In this document: positions 46,876 to 58,131 of the stretch, one piece after another
How positions within the stretch are numbered: the first letter of the stretch is position 1
Layout: the number at the start of each line of letters is the position of its first letter
Source of the DNA: Entonaema liquescens
Lineage: Eukaryota > Ascomycota > Sordariomycetes > Xylariales > Xylariaceae
Reading direction: 5' to 3'
Assembly (NCBI GenBank): GCA_902805475.1
Contig: CADCSX010000002.1
Span: 2,480,001-2,544,000 of the forward strand
DNA: 64,000 bases
The notes under the pieces: generated by a model
The model's input: only the letters and a program-made list of their open reading frames with translations
Databases searched by the model: none
What the model was told of the DNA's origin: nothing
Position numbers and translations under genes: made by a program

Positions 46876-47987
46876 CGTGTCAGCCTTGCGAGATGAAATT
46901 AGGGAGGGTGATTATGAGAAGAAAGGTTGGGATCTTGATGGCGCTCTCATGGGGCCTCGTGGTTATTAGGTCTTCGACAATAAACAATCTTGGGTTGTTA
47001 GTTTTAACGCGGGAGTCGGAACTTACTTGGCGGCGTGGTGGTTCTTTAAGACGCCTGTATGGGTAAACGGAGTGATACATCCTGTAAATCGATATGGCGA
47101 GAACTATTATTGACTCGGGCGACGAAGCGGTGGAAACGTGGCTGTAAATGTAAAAGGGGTACTGGAATGGCTGCATGTAAAAGCTCGACATCATCATTCT
47201 AGATTTCGGTGATAAATATGGCTCTGAAATGGGTGTATAGAGAAGCGAAGGGGGGATACAGATATGCGCGGGAGAATTAGGGAGATAGTAAAAGGCACCG
47301 AAGCTCGGCGATGGGTTATGCCGTCTCACATAATGGTAATTCACTGATGCTGTCGACTTTTATGATAAAGCTTGGCTAATAGGAAATCCTGACACCACCC
47401 AACCTACCGTTCGGTTCTCATTAGGGGTACCAGCCATGTCAAAATACCAACATAATTCACCTCCCTTGACGATCGTTTAGTTATCCGAAGGCAATCCGGG
47501 GAGGCGATGCCTCATTTTTATCTTTTATAAGTAATGTATATAATGTGAGCGTTGTTTCAGAGTAAGTTTAGTTCCCCACGACATTTGAAAAGGGGGGTAG
47601 TAATAACGTGGCTGGTATTAACAAACTTTGGCTTTTGAAGCTTAACCGGTACCCAACTCCCCTAATTTAGCTCGTAGTATGGTAGGTGAACGGATTTATT
47701 ATGGGAGTTTCCCTCTAGGTGCCTAAGAAATATAGCTCATATACGTATGCCTGCCTCCGAACTACATATGTACTTCATTGGGTCAGTTATACAGAATGTT
47801 AGCTAAGACTCAATAATAATAGGAAAGGACCTGTCTTTTTACTATAGCAATAGGTACCTAAGTACCTAATTAACGTATGTATTAAATCGAAGTACGGAAA
47901 TTCCCACCTGAATTTGATTACACTTGATTGACGTTATTTGGCCTACGAATGTCTAAGAACTAATTATAGAGAGCGTCATTCTATAAA
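46876..47987. other. Intergenic, divergent promoters
   Basis: Divergent region between the adhesin (minus) and the STAND relic (plus). A 154-codon minus-strand frame (46880-47344) has no motif, is low in complexity and lies exactly in the adhesin promoter; I do not call it. TAGGTACCTA words lie at 47850-47870. Confidence 0.55.
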
Positions 47988-50526
47988 ATGGCTGAAGCTG
48001 CTGCGGCTTTTGGATTAGCAGTCAACATTATTCAAATTGTTAGTGTCGGTGCTAAGTTTACTGATCTTGCATTGAGGATATGCTACTCCGAAAAGGGGAC
48101 TATTGATGAATTTACGAGCCCTATCCCCACTTCCAGGCGCGACTGAAAATGAAACTAACGAAAGGATTTTTGGACTGGCCAGGGAATGCGCCAAGGTAGC
48201 CCAACAGATGATAGATTCTTTGGATAAACTTGACATTCCCGATGGGTCTCGGAGGACTTCACGGAAACGGAAGGCCTTCCTAAGCGCGTTTAAGGTCGCT
48301 TGGGGGAAAGACAAGATCACGTCTCTGCAAGCCCAACTAGATGGACATAGAAGCCAGATAATGTTGGAGCTAGCCATCTCTCTTAGGTTAGATCCATATT
48401 CTCCTCCAAATACCTAGGGTAGATATCAATACGTGACCATTATTCTAACGTAGTTCGAGGCTTTATTTAACAAGGTCATTGCACAACCAAGAACAAATGC
48501 TGAAGCAGCGGCTGGCAAGTCAACGCTAATGAAATTTCTCTCGCAGCCTATATCGTCTGACAAGGGGCGCTGCACTAACAAATGGGAATCTCGGTGTACA
48601 AAGTATCTCCTTCAGTGGGCTAGAGAAAAGCCTCTGGTAGTGGCTTCAAAATGCAGGTATCAAAGGAAGCCCTTTACCGCACTTTATTGAGTTAGATTTG
48701 CTAGAGCTGCCCCGATGTCATACCTTACGCTTCACCGGAAAGATGGGAAGCACTCTGCCTCTATAATGAGGATCCGAAGCCGTTCAGCGAAACCGAACTC
48801 CGAAACATGCTAAATAATGTCGTTACGTCCGTCAGTTCGACTAATAGTCTGTGTTTATTCATCGATGGGCTTGATGAATTTGAGGGCTCTCATGATGATC
48901 TAATCGGATTTGTTAAGAACATCGTCCAGACGTTACCAATAAAGGTCTGTGTAGCGAGTCGCCCTTGGGTAGTTTTCGAGACTGCTCTGAAAGGCAAACC
49001 AAGCCTCATGATCGAAGACCTCACCTTCAATGACATTAAAAATTATGTTACGTCTAGATTTGAATCTGACTCCGAATTCATATCACTTCAGAGATGTGAG
49101 ACAGAATTCGCTCAGAATCTCATTGAAGACGTTGTACGGAAGGCTTCAGGAGTGTTTCTCTGGGTCGGCATTGTTGTCACGTCCCTACTAGAGGGAGTTA
49201 AACACGGAGATCGAGTTTCTGACCTACAGCGACGGCTTTCTCAACTCCCTCCCGACTTAGAGTCGTTGTATGACAGGATCCTTCACAACCTTGATCCTTT
49301 CTATTCCGAGCACGCGGCCCAGTATTTCCGCTTAATGGCTGCTTGCGAGCAACCTCCTGAAGCATTATTGCTGTCTTTTGCCGACGAGGAAGAACATGAC
49401 TTTGCCATTAAGCTTCCCAACGTTCGCTTAGCCCACAAGGAGCTGGTAGGGGTTGACACAATTAGGAAGCGGCTAAATTCCCGTTGCAAGGGTTTTATTA
49501 CCGTTCCAAAAGTATGTCAAGAGCCATCAAATTTCGAAGTTCAGGTTTATAATGTTACAGCTCAGTACCATCACAGGACTCTCAAGGACTATATTGAACG
49601 TCCCCATGTACAAGAAAAGCTCTCAGGAATGCTGAGAAATCCGTTTGACCCCTATCTTAAACTGTGCGCCGGATCCTTATGCATGCATAAAGCTCTTGGG
49701 CATGCTGGTGAGGAAAGAGGGCACGTCAAAGACAACGATCTTACGACCCCTGTTGTGGGATGCTTACGATCTGCATCGAAGGTCGAAAAAAGAATACGCA
49801 AAGCATGGTTAGGATATTAGACGAGTTAGAACGCACCACCTCTCACGACCGCATAAGAGTACGTTCGATATCTTCTCTGGAGAGCCGCAATTTCGCCAGA
49901 TTCGAGCAGTTCGGCCCCGATCTTATTTCCCTGGCTATCAAATGTCGAGTGATAGAATATGTGAAAAGAAGGGTACATCGACATTGTTTAGTACAGGAAG
50001 ACACTATCACTGGAAAGTATTCCCACTCACTATCAATAAATGGTCTTTGCGGAACTCTCTCGGGGGACTTCCGGTAGGGCTTGGGACCGTAGCAAGGCGC
50101 GGATCTTCAAGAATATAGCCTCTATTATTAGATGTAACTCTTTCATTCTCTACAAATTTGGCAATGGTTTCCACTCTTTTAGAGAGGGGTGCCGACCCTA
50201 ACTTCATTCTACCAGGAGGGGATAGTATATGGATAAAGACCTTAAAGTTTGTACTACATGCTTAAAGTCATAGAATCGATAATCTGGATATGTGGATGGA
50301 AGTCCTTAGACTGACGGTTATGAATGGAGCTAGCACAAAGAAGCATGTTATAGTAAGGGCTGTGGATTTTACCGACTCTGTACTAGGGGGAAGACCTGGG
50401 AAGCGCACATATTCCAGTAACGAATTTGATAGAGCAATGATAGTTCAGCGCACATTACGGTTAATGAAGGGTCATAAAGGACAACTGGAGGAAGGATTGA
50501 GGTTCGACGAGAGGGTTTGGAAATAA
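47988..50526 (+). pseudogene. Broken STAND/NACHT NLR-like gene
   Basis: The ATG at 47988 starts a typical fungal STAND N-terminus (MAEAAAAFGLAVNIIQIVSV). The frame then shifts near 48105 to one holding ENETNERIFGLARECAKVAQ and stops at 48417. A damaged P-loop region (AAAGKSTLMKFL near 48510) lies in another frame. After more breaks a long frame (48700-49765) carries PYASPERWEALCLYNE, the Walker B LCLFIDGLDEFEG, the VCVASRPW sensor and a DUF7791-like part (YHHRTLKDYIERP). Two more frame changes occur near 49760 and 49810, and an ankyrin-like end (TLLERGADPNF) appears near 50170. Such proteins are NLR-type sensors of non-self. At least five frame changes or stops, none explained by introns, show that it is dead. 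It might be rescued only if the sequence is very error-rich. Confidence 0.82.
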
Positions 50527-50639
50527 CTACCCGGTTCCGTCACGTTTTGGTTCTTTACCTATTTCATTTTTATAATTTACAAGTAGCTATTCCATAGTCG
50601 CATATCATCATACGTTGGTTTGATAATAATATATAGACA

Positions 50640-51717
50640 TCAAGCTAATTCATGTAGGCACTCCTTTCCGAAAGCGAAGTCCACGAAACTCGCCATATGG
50701 ACTTTCAAATCGCTCCCGAAGTATGCGAGTTTAGTCTGGAATTCCCTCGTAGTACCACCTAGGAATTCCTCCGAGCAGCGCGGGGATCTATAGCAGTCAA
50801 AACGCTTCTGGACGACCTTTGCAAAGTGTAAGCGGGCTGCTCGCTCGTGTGCGGCTCTCAGTAGCTTTCGATCAGTATTGTTAAGAGACAGACTGCTGTC
50901 GAAGACATCGAGATCGCTGGTTTCGTGCTCGGTATAGGCGAACGGCCCGCGGGCAAGGCTTTCCACTCTTTCCTTGAAGTAACTGTTCAATGGCACGAGA
51001 ATGTCCTGAAACCCGAACTGACATCCCGTTATATCGATAACCCATCCCTCGGTGTCTAACCAGACAAGTAGAATGGAGTGGGTCGCCGTGGTGCAAGAGA
51101 GGTTTACCGGTGCCTCTCCAGAATCGCTGCACCATATAATTTTCCACGGAACTATAGGCTTCACATTGACTTCGACGACTTTAACTTCAGTTGCGAGTCC
51201 TAGATAGTTGTAAGCATACTTGTCAGAGTCTCTGTAGAGGGGCCTCGGGTTTGAATGTCTTACCTTCAAGAAGATATCGGGCCAGGGGGCCAAGAAGACA
51301 CTGAGCCGTTGTACATTGACTGCTTGTCAGAACAACTTCTTTCTGTTCGGGACTAATTTTCAGATCACTTGGAAATGACTGCTGCCAGGGATGGAATGGG
51401 ATCTGCTTCGGGTTCAGATGTAAGTAATGGGCACCCCCTTTATACTCAACTCCCGTCAGTGGGAGGTCGAATACGCATTCGCGGTAAGCTAACAATGCTG
51501 TCTTCAAAGCTGTAGCAATTCTGAGTAACTTTAGTCGCTTCTTCAATATGCGGCACTGTGCCTTGTGCGTCGACCAATGCTGTTGTTGGCAGTTGGAATT
51601 ACAGTAGGCGATTGCCGGGGCATCGCCGGGCTGATACTCTGGTGCAGACAGGCATCCGGAACATCTTGTTGTGGCCGGTTTACCACAACATGCACATGGT
51701 ACAATGGTGATTTCCAT
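50640..51717 (-). CDS. MYND zinc-finger protein, frame break or 34-nt intron
   Basis: The N-terminus (from 51717) is a MYND finger: CACCGKPATTRCSGC, then AYCNSNCQQQHW and HKAQC, giving the C-x2-C, C-x2-C, C-x3-C, H-x3-C ligand set in the first 55 residues. The first frame ends at 51223; a second frame, from about 51260 down to 50640, carries the C-terminal 200 residues (RDSDKYAYNYLGLATEV to GKECLHELA). They can be joined by an intron of only 34 nt (GTAAGA donor, CAGAG acceptor), too short for usual splicing, or by removing one base of a CCCC run near 51240. MYND fingers bind proline-rich partners, often in transcriptional repressors; the C-terminal domain was not recognised. Full length would be about 340-350 residues. 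The domain is certain; whether the gene is intact is open. Confidence 0.7.
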
Positions 51718-53394
51718 GGCTCAATTATACGGTTATTTTAGAAAGTGCTTTCAATAGTTACTGTGTGCAGGTGAAAAGTGTAAGAACCAAGGGAACGAAA
51801 AGGAGTGAAAAGGCTAGGAATTGTCGCAATAACTTGAACTAAAATACAAATTGTGATTGAATCAGTGGCCAAGGTAACTGTGTCATATCTTAGTGTGCTA
51901 TCGAACAACGTCGTCGCTGCCTTCCATGTGTTGGTTGCGACTTCACTATGATTACCGGCGCGTCATATTTGGCGGGCCAGCTCAGTCCTCAATCATCCAA
52001 ACCAAGAAATCACGCGTTTAATACATTAGGTACATGTAAATTCGTCACTTTAAGGGAGGAAGTGAGTAAACCTATTACTTGTCAATGACTACGCCAATAA
52101 AGCGTTCTCTGAGGTCCCGTGCCTCAGCGCACTAGGAAGTTCAAGTCCTCACCATCGTAAACGTAGGTCAACAGAGGTAACATACCCGAAAGAAAAGGGA
52201 ATAGAAGAAAGGAAGACGAATTGTATTGAAGAAACTAGGTACCCATTTGGATATTTTAGCACCATTACCAACTGAAAGATCTAAACTTTAAAGACGATGT
52301 AGGAAAGGAAGTAGGCGTGATAGCAACTCAACAAGAATGCTTCTTAAAAAACATGTAACTGAATGATTGAACCACATCAGTTGATATTTGTATTCTTTGA
52401 CACATATACCTTTAAGGCTTGAAAAGAACCACTTCTAATATAATGCAACACTAAACTACAGCTATACCTACCTAATATAACTTGTACGGAATCTACTCTA
52501 GCTATTACTCCTTGATTGCCTACCGTCTTGAGTCTTATCAAGTTCCATAGGATTTACTATAGGTTGCAGATGTGATCTTCTCACCCGCCAACGAGCTGTT
52601 GTTACTACAGACTGTAATTAAAATAACAATAGTGAGAGAAGATTAAAGATAGGACAGACTAGTCATAGAGAGGTATTGTTGAGCTTTATTGAACAGTTCT
52701 ACTCTAGGTAATGTTTGACAATACCTATAAGTCTATCATTCCGTGAAAGCAGAGTGATTTGTTAAATAAAATCTGTATAATACATACAATATTAGGTAAT
52801 TATGTTTTCTATGACAGCTAAACCCAGGGTCTTGGTGGATGAGGCCCATTCAAAGGTTGCCTCGTAAGCCATTATCATACATATACCCAAGGCATGCATT
52901 AAGAAGGGCTTGTCGGAGGACCAACAATAAGCCCCTCCGCATTTTGGTCCCCGATGCGGGGAACGGGATATACCCCACCAGCCAAGAAGTTGGGAATCCT
53001 CTCTTCATTAGGTAGCTCCGACATGAGCATCATTTCGACTGGGCTTTGCAGCATAGTTATGAGAAATCCAAGCCAGATATAAGTAAGAGGACATTGAAGT
53101 AGCTGCGCCATATCCATCGGAATTGCTTCAATCCAAGGTCATTTGGCGTAGGTAGTAGCAAACCGACTTGGCAAGTCCGTTGATGGTCCAGGCCTAGCCG
53201 CGTAGGGCCGCCGGACCGTCATCGGAAAGCCTTCATTGAAGATGTAGGATATAGCGTGATTCCTGGTATTGAGAAGTATATTTAAACCTGGGGTAGCCCT
53301 CCAATTGTCGGTTTCTGGATGTATATAGTCTTAAACCAATAACTACTAGACCGAAGACGAACCAAGCATCTCACATCAGCCCAATTAACTTACC
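51718..53394. other. Intergenic, AT-rich, nothing recognised
   Basis: About 1.7 kb without a supported gene. A tRNA-like box near 52135-52155 was considered and rejected. The final 100 bases are the promoter and leader of the DUF1349 gene. Confidence 0.55.
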
Positions 53395-54078
53395 ATGTCT
53401 ACTGTCAAAACTTCCGTGGTTCTCGAAGCGGGGCCGAATACTGACATCTGGAAGAAGCCGCCGACGACGAACATCTGGACAGGTATAAGTTTCTGTTCCC
53501 TTATACGCGCAACCCGTTGCTGACTCCATCTAGCTCCCATTTCGCACACATCCTCAGGCCTTTTGAAGAACTTCAAATCAGCCCGTGTCACCTTCTGGGC
53601 AGACTGGAAAGAACGGTACGACCAGGGAGGTATTCTACTGGTCCCCAAGAGGCGCTCTGCGGCCCACGTATCGCCGCCCGAGAAATGGATTAAGACGGGT
53701 GTTGAGTACTACCTTGGCCGGCCGCACCTCAGCACCGTGGGTACCGACCGCTTCGCCGACTGGAGCGTCGGGCCTCTCGCGCTTACGGAAAACGAACCCG
53801 AGCCGGCAAAGGTGGGCGGTGTCACTATCGAGATCGCGCGCGAGGGAGACGAGCACGGTAAGAGCTTTTGGGTGTACCGGCTGGTGCTTGACGCAAAGGG
53901 TGACGTCGCCGAGAAGATCCCCTTGCGGGAAATCGGCTGGGTGCTTGCAGACGAGGACGAAGCCGGCGGTGAAGAATGGCTCCTAGATGTCAGCCCGTTG
54001 GTGGCTCGCCCCGAGAAAAATGCGACCGATTCGCTTAAGGTTAACTTTAAGACTTTCGAGGTTCAGTGGCAATCTTAA
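53395..54078 (+). CDS. DUF1349 concanavalin-like protein
   Basis: Exons 53395-53482 and 53558-54078, joined across a 75-nt intron (GTATAA donor, CTCAG acceptor), give 202 residues. The sequence follows the DUF1349 family (sometimes named after yeast Ree1, regulation of enolase 1): VLEAGPNTDIWKKPPTTNIW, then KSARVTFWADWKERYDQGGI, KWIKTGVEYYLGRPHLSTVGTDRFADWSV and HGKSFWVYR. The fold is a concanavalin-like beta sandwich; no signal peptide is present, so it is cytosolic. Biochemical activity is not established for the family. The open frame in the +1 register is a shadow. No lesion was seen. Confidence 0.87.
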
Positions 54079-55143
54079 GACGGAAACGATGTTCGTATCA
54101 AACATGGCCCTCTGATCTGCAGCTCGTGATCGGGATGGCTACTTGGAGAATTAATTTAGATCCAGTGCAATCATATCTGATCGAAGCCTTGGTAGACCGT
54201 GATACGTTGCCATTGTGACCATATTGCGGTGATGTTATTAGTCTCATAAGCACCCGGACTTTCAACGAATAGTTTCACGATTTAAATCCAGGGGCGGATT
54301 TTGGGATTCGCATGGGGATCATATCGATATTACCATAATGCCCACCGAGGTAATATATGCTGTAATAACAAAAGCCGCTATTGGGGCAGTGCAGCAAATC
54401 GATATCATATAAACTGGTCGTAGTAGTTGCCTTTTTTGGTTATACGCCACCAAAGATTACTGCTGGCTCTTTACTGTTTGAGACTATCGGAAATGTCCGA
54501 AACGTTGGTTGCGGCTATCATTAATTGTTTAATTGTCTCCAATCAACCTCTACTTATATATGTATGTTATTGGCAAACGGCACACTGTATAGGGACATGG
54601 TTCGATATAGGTGAAGTAGCCTAATAGGTATATCCTCAGTATATGCCCATAAAAGCGGAAGCTTATTCTTAAGCTAGGTAGGTACCTACTCAGTGAGGAA
54701 GGGCCCTTATTATTTCAACCAATCGGGTTATATATCGCGGCATCTAGAAGGGTCCGTTAGTAGAGATAGCTGCCGAAAAGCGCTACGTAGGTACTTACCT
54801 AGGAATGTGTCTACCTAATGTGAGGGTAAGGATCCTGGATGGGTGTATGCGAGTACCCGGGCAGCCCCTCGCAATAAAATCAAACTTACTGGTGTACGTA
54901 AGGTACCTACTCAGTCTACCGTTGCTATTGGAACCTTGAGCTGTTGGCGTATCTTTTGATATCGACAAGATGTCACGTGAGAAGTTTTTCGCCATCGACG
55001 CTTGCATATTAGGTACTTAGTAGGTATATATATATATATGTGGGTTCCTATGCGATGGTGCTTCCATCGTCATTGTGACGTTCGCAATTGCTGCGCGCTG
55101 AGTAACCGTAGATTTCCCACGACCAGTTACGAACCCCGTAATA
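54079..55143. other. Intergenic with dense TAGGTA/TACCTA words
   Basis: No coding frame of note. Between 54674 and 55030 five or more TAGGTACCTA-like elements occur (54674-54690, 54788-54802, 54900-54912, 55008-55024). Also a (TA)n run at about 55026. Upstream region of the transcription factor. Confidence 0.55.
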
Positions 55144-57491
55144 ATGCAACCAAGGAGGTACCCGGTACTCCTCCCTTCGACAACTCTACCGCAAGAGGGA
55201 GAGCCATCAAAACCTGGCCCTCGTCGACAGAGGCCAGGTGCATGCACCGCATGTAGACGTCGTAAAATCAAGGCTAGTATTCATCTGATACTGCCTTCCT
55301 TCACTCCAGCTTGTTTCGGCTGACATGGTATAGTGCGATGGCATACGGCCAAAATGTACTACTTGTGTAAAACGGGGGATGTCGTCTTGCATTTATATCG
55401 ATAAAGTCAAGGCTAGTCCTGAGGCAATGGAAGTACTTGAACTCTTGAAGTCATTGCCTATGAATGAGGCGTTTACGCTCCTAGGTGCGCTGAGAGAAGA
55501 GGGAGACCCGGCAATCGTCTTATCAGGTTTCAAAGACGATGGCCACGAGGGCTCGCTATTGTCAGGGGCAGGTACTCGAGGATCTATTCCACCCCGAAGC
55601 GCATTAGAGTTAGAGTTGATGGCCAATAACTCAAAGGCATACCATGCTTTACGCCGAATTAGTCCCTATGCCTTAGCTAAGAGCGACCTTCTCCGTCCGA
55701 TACATCCACCCATCGAGGACTATAACATGTGAGCTAGCATCCCTCTGAATATAGTAACTAATTTAAGAGACTAGGCATTGATATCTCGAATATAGCGAGT
55801 CGCCACTACCCCCCGGTGTCACTCCAGAAGGGAGACATTTCGCACTTCTCGTAACTCCTGGAGAAGAAGTCAGCTACTGCGATGAACGACTTCGTAACCT
55901 TCAAGTCGACTTCTGGACTGATATAGCCATCACGAATGATTTCGCTGCACGGGTTATTGATATATATATGACAACTGATCATCCCCTTCTAGGTCTCTTT
56001 AGTGCAGACCTTTTTATTACCGACCTCGTTAATCAGAAAAATGAATTCTGCTCGCGGTTTCTGTTTCATGCTTTGATGTATCTTGGTTGTGTGAGTAGTA
56101 AATATGCTACGAACGCTTGAACTCTGCTAAGAAATACTAGCAAATGTACAGTGCACTCGATAAAGGTGCGATGCAGTTTGCCAATGGCTTCTTCGAAGAA
56201 GCCGAGGAACTCTGGAAAGGAGAGGAAGACTCGCACACAGCTGTAGCGGGCGCTGTATTGCTTAGTCTATCTCTTATTGGAAACAGTAAAGACCATGCAG
56301 TGCTCTCCTACGCAAAAAGGCGATGCAGATGGGTAGAAATATGGGTCTTTTGATGCCGTGGAGGTAGTAGCTTCAAGAGCAAGTGCTACATCGGCAGAAA
56401 ATATGACAGCATGTTGTTACGCGGCGTGGGGGACATTTAATTGGAACGTGTAAGCAATATTCAAAACATTCGAGCCGCCCCTATTTAACACCTACTTATC
56501 TGATAGACTTGTATCATTTTTCTACCGACAACCAGGCGCTGAAAGCCCTACTTCAGCCCCGGCGTTGCCTATCCCTGAGGAAGCAATACTGGCAAGGGGA
56601 ACCGAAGGTATATCCGGAGGTGATCAATTCGATGAGGATCCTCAGAAGATGATATACCCCGTGCTCTGCCGTTTTTGGCGGATCATCCGAGGTGCGGGGT
56701 GGATCTATACGCCTGCTGAAGGTAGTCCTCCGGAGGACTTTAGGATTGCTCTTGCAGAGCATACGTTCCGAGAACTAATTGCTTGGGCGGAATCTCTTCC
56801 CTCCCCGCTACTTCGGGCAGAAGGCCGACCCCATCACATAACTGTGATCCAGTGAGTAACCCAAGAGGATATTTGGTCTTCATTGCTAATTAGTTATAGC
56901 ATATGGCTCCATTGCGCCATCCTTGATGTATTCAGACCGTTCACCGGAAAACCTGGGGGTCAGCAACCGCGCCTGACGACGTTTATGGCAGGTGATAGTT
57001 CTCCAGACACAGCATATGCCGCTTCGGTCGGCCAACTTAAAAATCTTATTGTTGAGTATCGCAGTAATTACGTAGCATCAACGTATTCGATTCTTTGGCA
57101 TACCGGGCTTCTTTACCTCGCGAACGCCATGCTGAAAGACACCGGAGACCCCGAATGGCACGTCTACTTACTTCTGTGTTTGTACGGCTACGAGGGTCTT
57201 AGCCGTCCATATCTTATATCCGAGGTAATCGCCCAGGGCTTGTTATCGATGAGTTTGAAGGAAACCGATATGGCAGGAAGTGAAGCACAAAGGATCATCA
57301 ACGAGCTCAAGGAAGGAAGACTTGTAGGCGTAGAGAGAGAGCAGGGCGAGAAAGCTCGTGCTACGTTTATGGTCGACTTGGATCTGGCGCTGAAAAACCC
57401 CGAAAGAGCCAGGGCGGAGAATCTAGCAGCCGAGTTTGATAACCTGGCCTTGTTTAGGGAATTCCTCAACGAAGAGCAGACGGACGTCTAG
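55144..57491 (+). CDS. Zn2Cys6 transcription factor with fungal MHR domain, two one-base losses
   Basis: Exons 55144-55272, 55334-55728, 55796-56090, 56141-56449, 56507-56851, 56900-57491. The Zn2Cys6 cluster ACTACRRRKIK is cut by intron 1 and resumes as CDGIRPKCTTC and a last Cys in GMSSC, giving all six ligands. That intron starts with GC (GCTAGT), not GT. The middle homology region follows: HPLLGLFSADLF, FCSRFLFHALMYLG, FANGFFEEAEELW, LCRFWRIIRGAGW, WLHCAILDVFRPF. In exon 4 the frame is lost twice, near 56320 and 56351; adding one base at each place restores both the protein and the phase of the next splice, giving 688 residues. It would be a nuclear regulator; targets are unknown. With the two lesions it is either a recent pseudogene or correct apart from sequencing errors. 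Confidence 0.8.
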
Positions 57492-58131
57492 AAGTGAGCT
57501 TAGGTACGCGGGTCGATATAATGGTATGGAATACAATGGGATCTATGATATGGCTAATTTATTGAGAATTCATCAATAGGTCCCTACGTTCGTATTATCT
57601 CGATATATATGTGGTAGCTTGACAAATGATTGGCGTCAAGATTTGGTGTACTGTAGTATTTACAAGTAGGTACCTAAGGTTGTTTATAGAGAGCGGGGCT
57701 TTTGTCTGGAGCTTCAAAAGAGCAGATGAAAAGAACCTAGGTACCTTGTTAAATGCTTCGACTCAATGGGTATAGGGTACACTCCCCTAAGCACCTGACT
57801 AAAGGTTCATTCAAATGCCTTATATATGCCGGTATGCGCCTACCTATTAATTTTAAATATCTGAAACATGTAATCGGTACGTTGCAGGAAGTATGTAACG
57901 AGGCTTCCGGTGCCTTCTCTCTGAATATACAGCACCTTGTGGCTGGCAGGAACCAACATATATAAGTACCTAACGTAGGCACCTACCTACATGTAATCAT
58001 GGTACACCAATACTACCTATATATACCCTGTGCACCTCAGAAGCCTGTCGCCTAATCTGGATCAAATACCAAACACTATGTCCTCAAGCCTGTAGGTATT
58101 TAAGGGAACATCGACCTAAGCAGAACCCGAC
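57492..58131. other. Intergenic with TAGGTACCTA words
   Basis: No gene seen. It holds the words AGTAGGTACCTAAG at 57665 and CCTAGGTACC at 57737, and a cluster at 57965-57993. The last 50 bases are the leader of the DUF7918 gene. Confidence 0.6.

Noticed and set aside
46880..47344. 154-codon minus-strand frame upstream of the adhesin
   Set aside because: No family motif, odd composition, and it occupies the promoter; ends four bases before the adhesin start.
42511..47344. Reading the adhesin locus as two genes (HsbA-like 46108-46875 and a Thr-rich protein 42679-45678)
   Set aside because: The first would lack a natural C-terminus beyond a donor site, the second would lack a start and signal peptide; four intervening exons join them with phase 0 throughout.
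52095..52160. Possible tRNA (hairpin GAGG/CCTC followed by AGTTCAAGTCC)
   Set aside because: T stem has two mismatches, the loop lacks U33, and no D arm or acceptor stem pairs.
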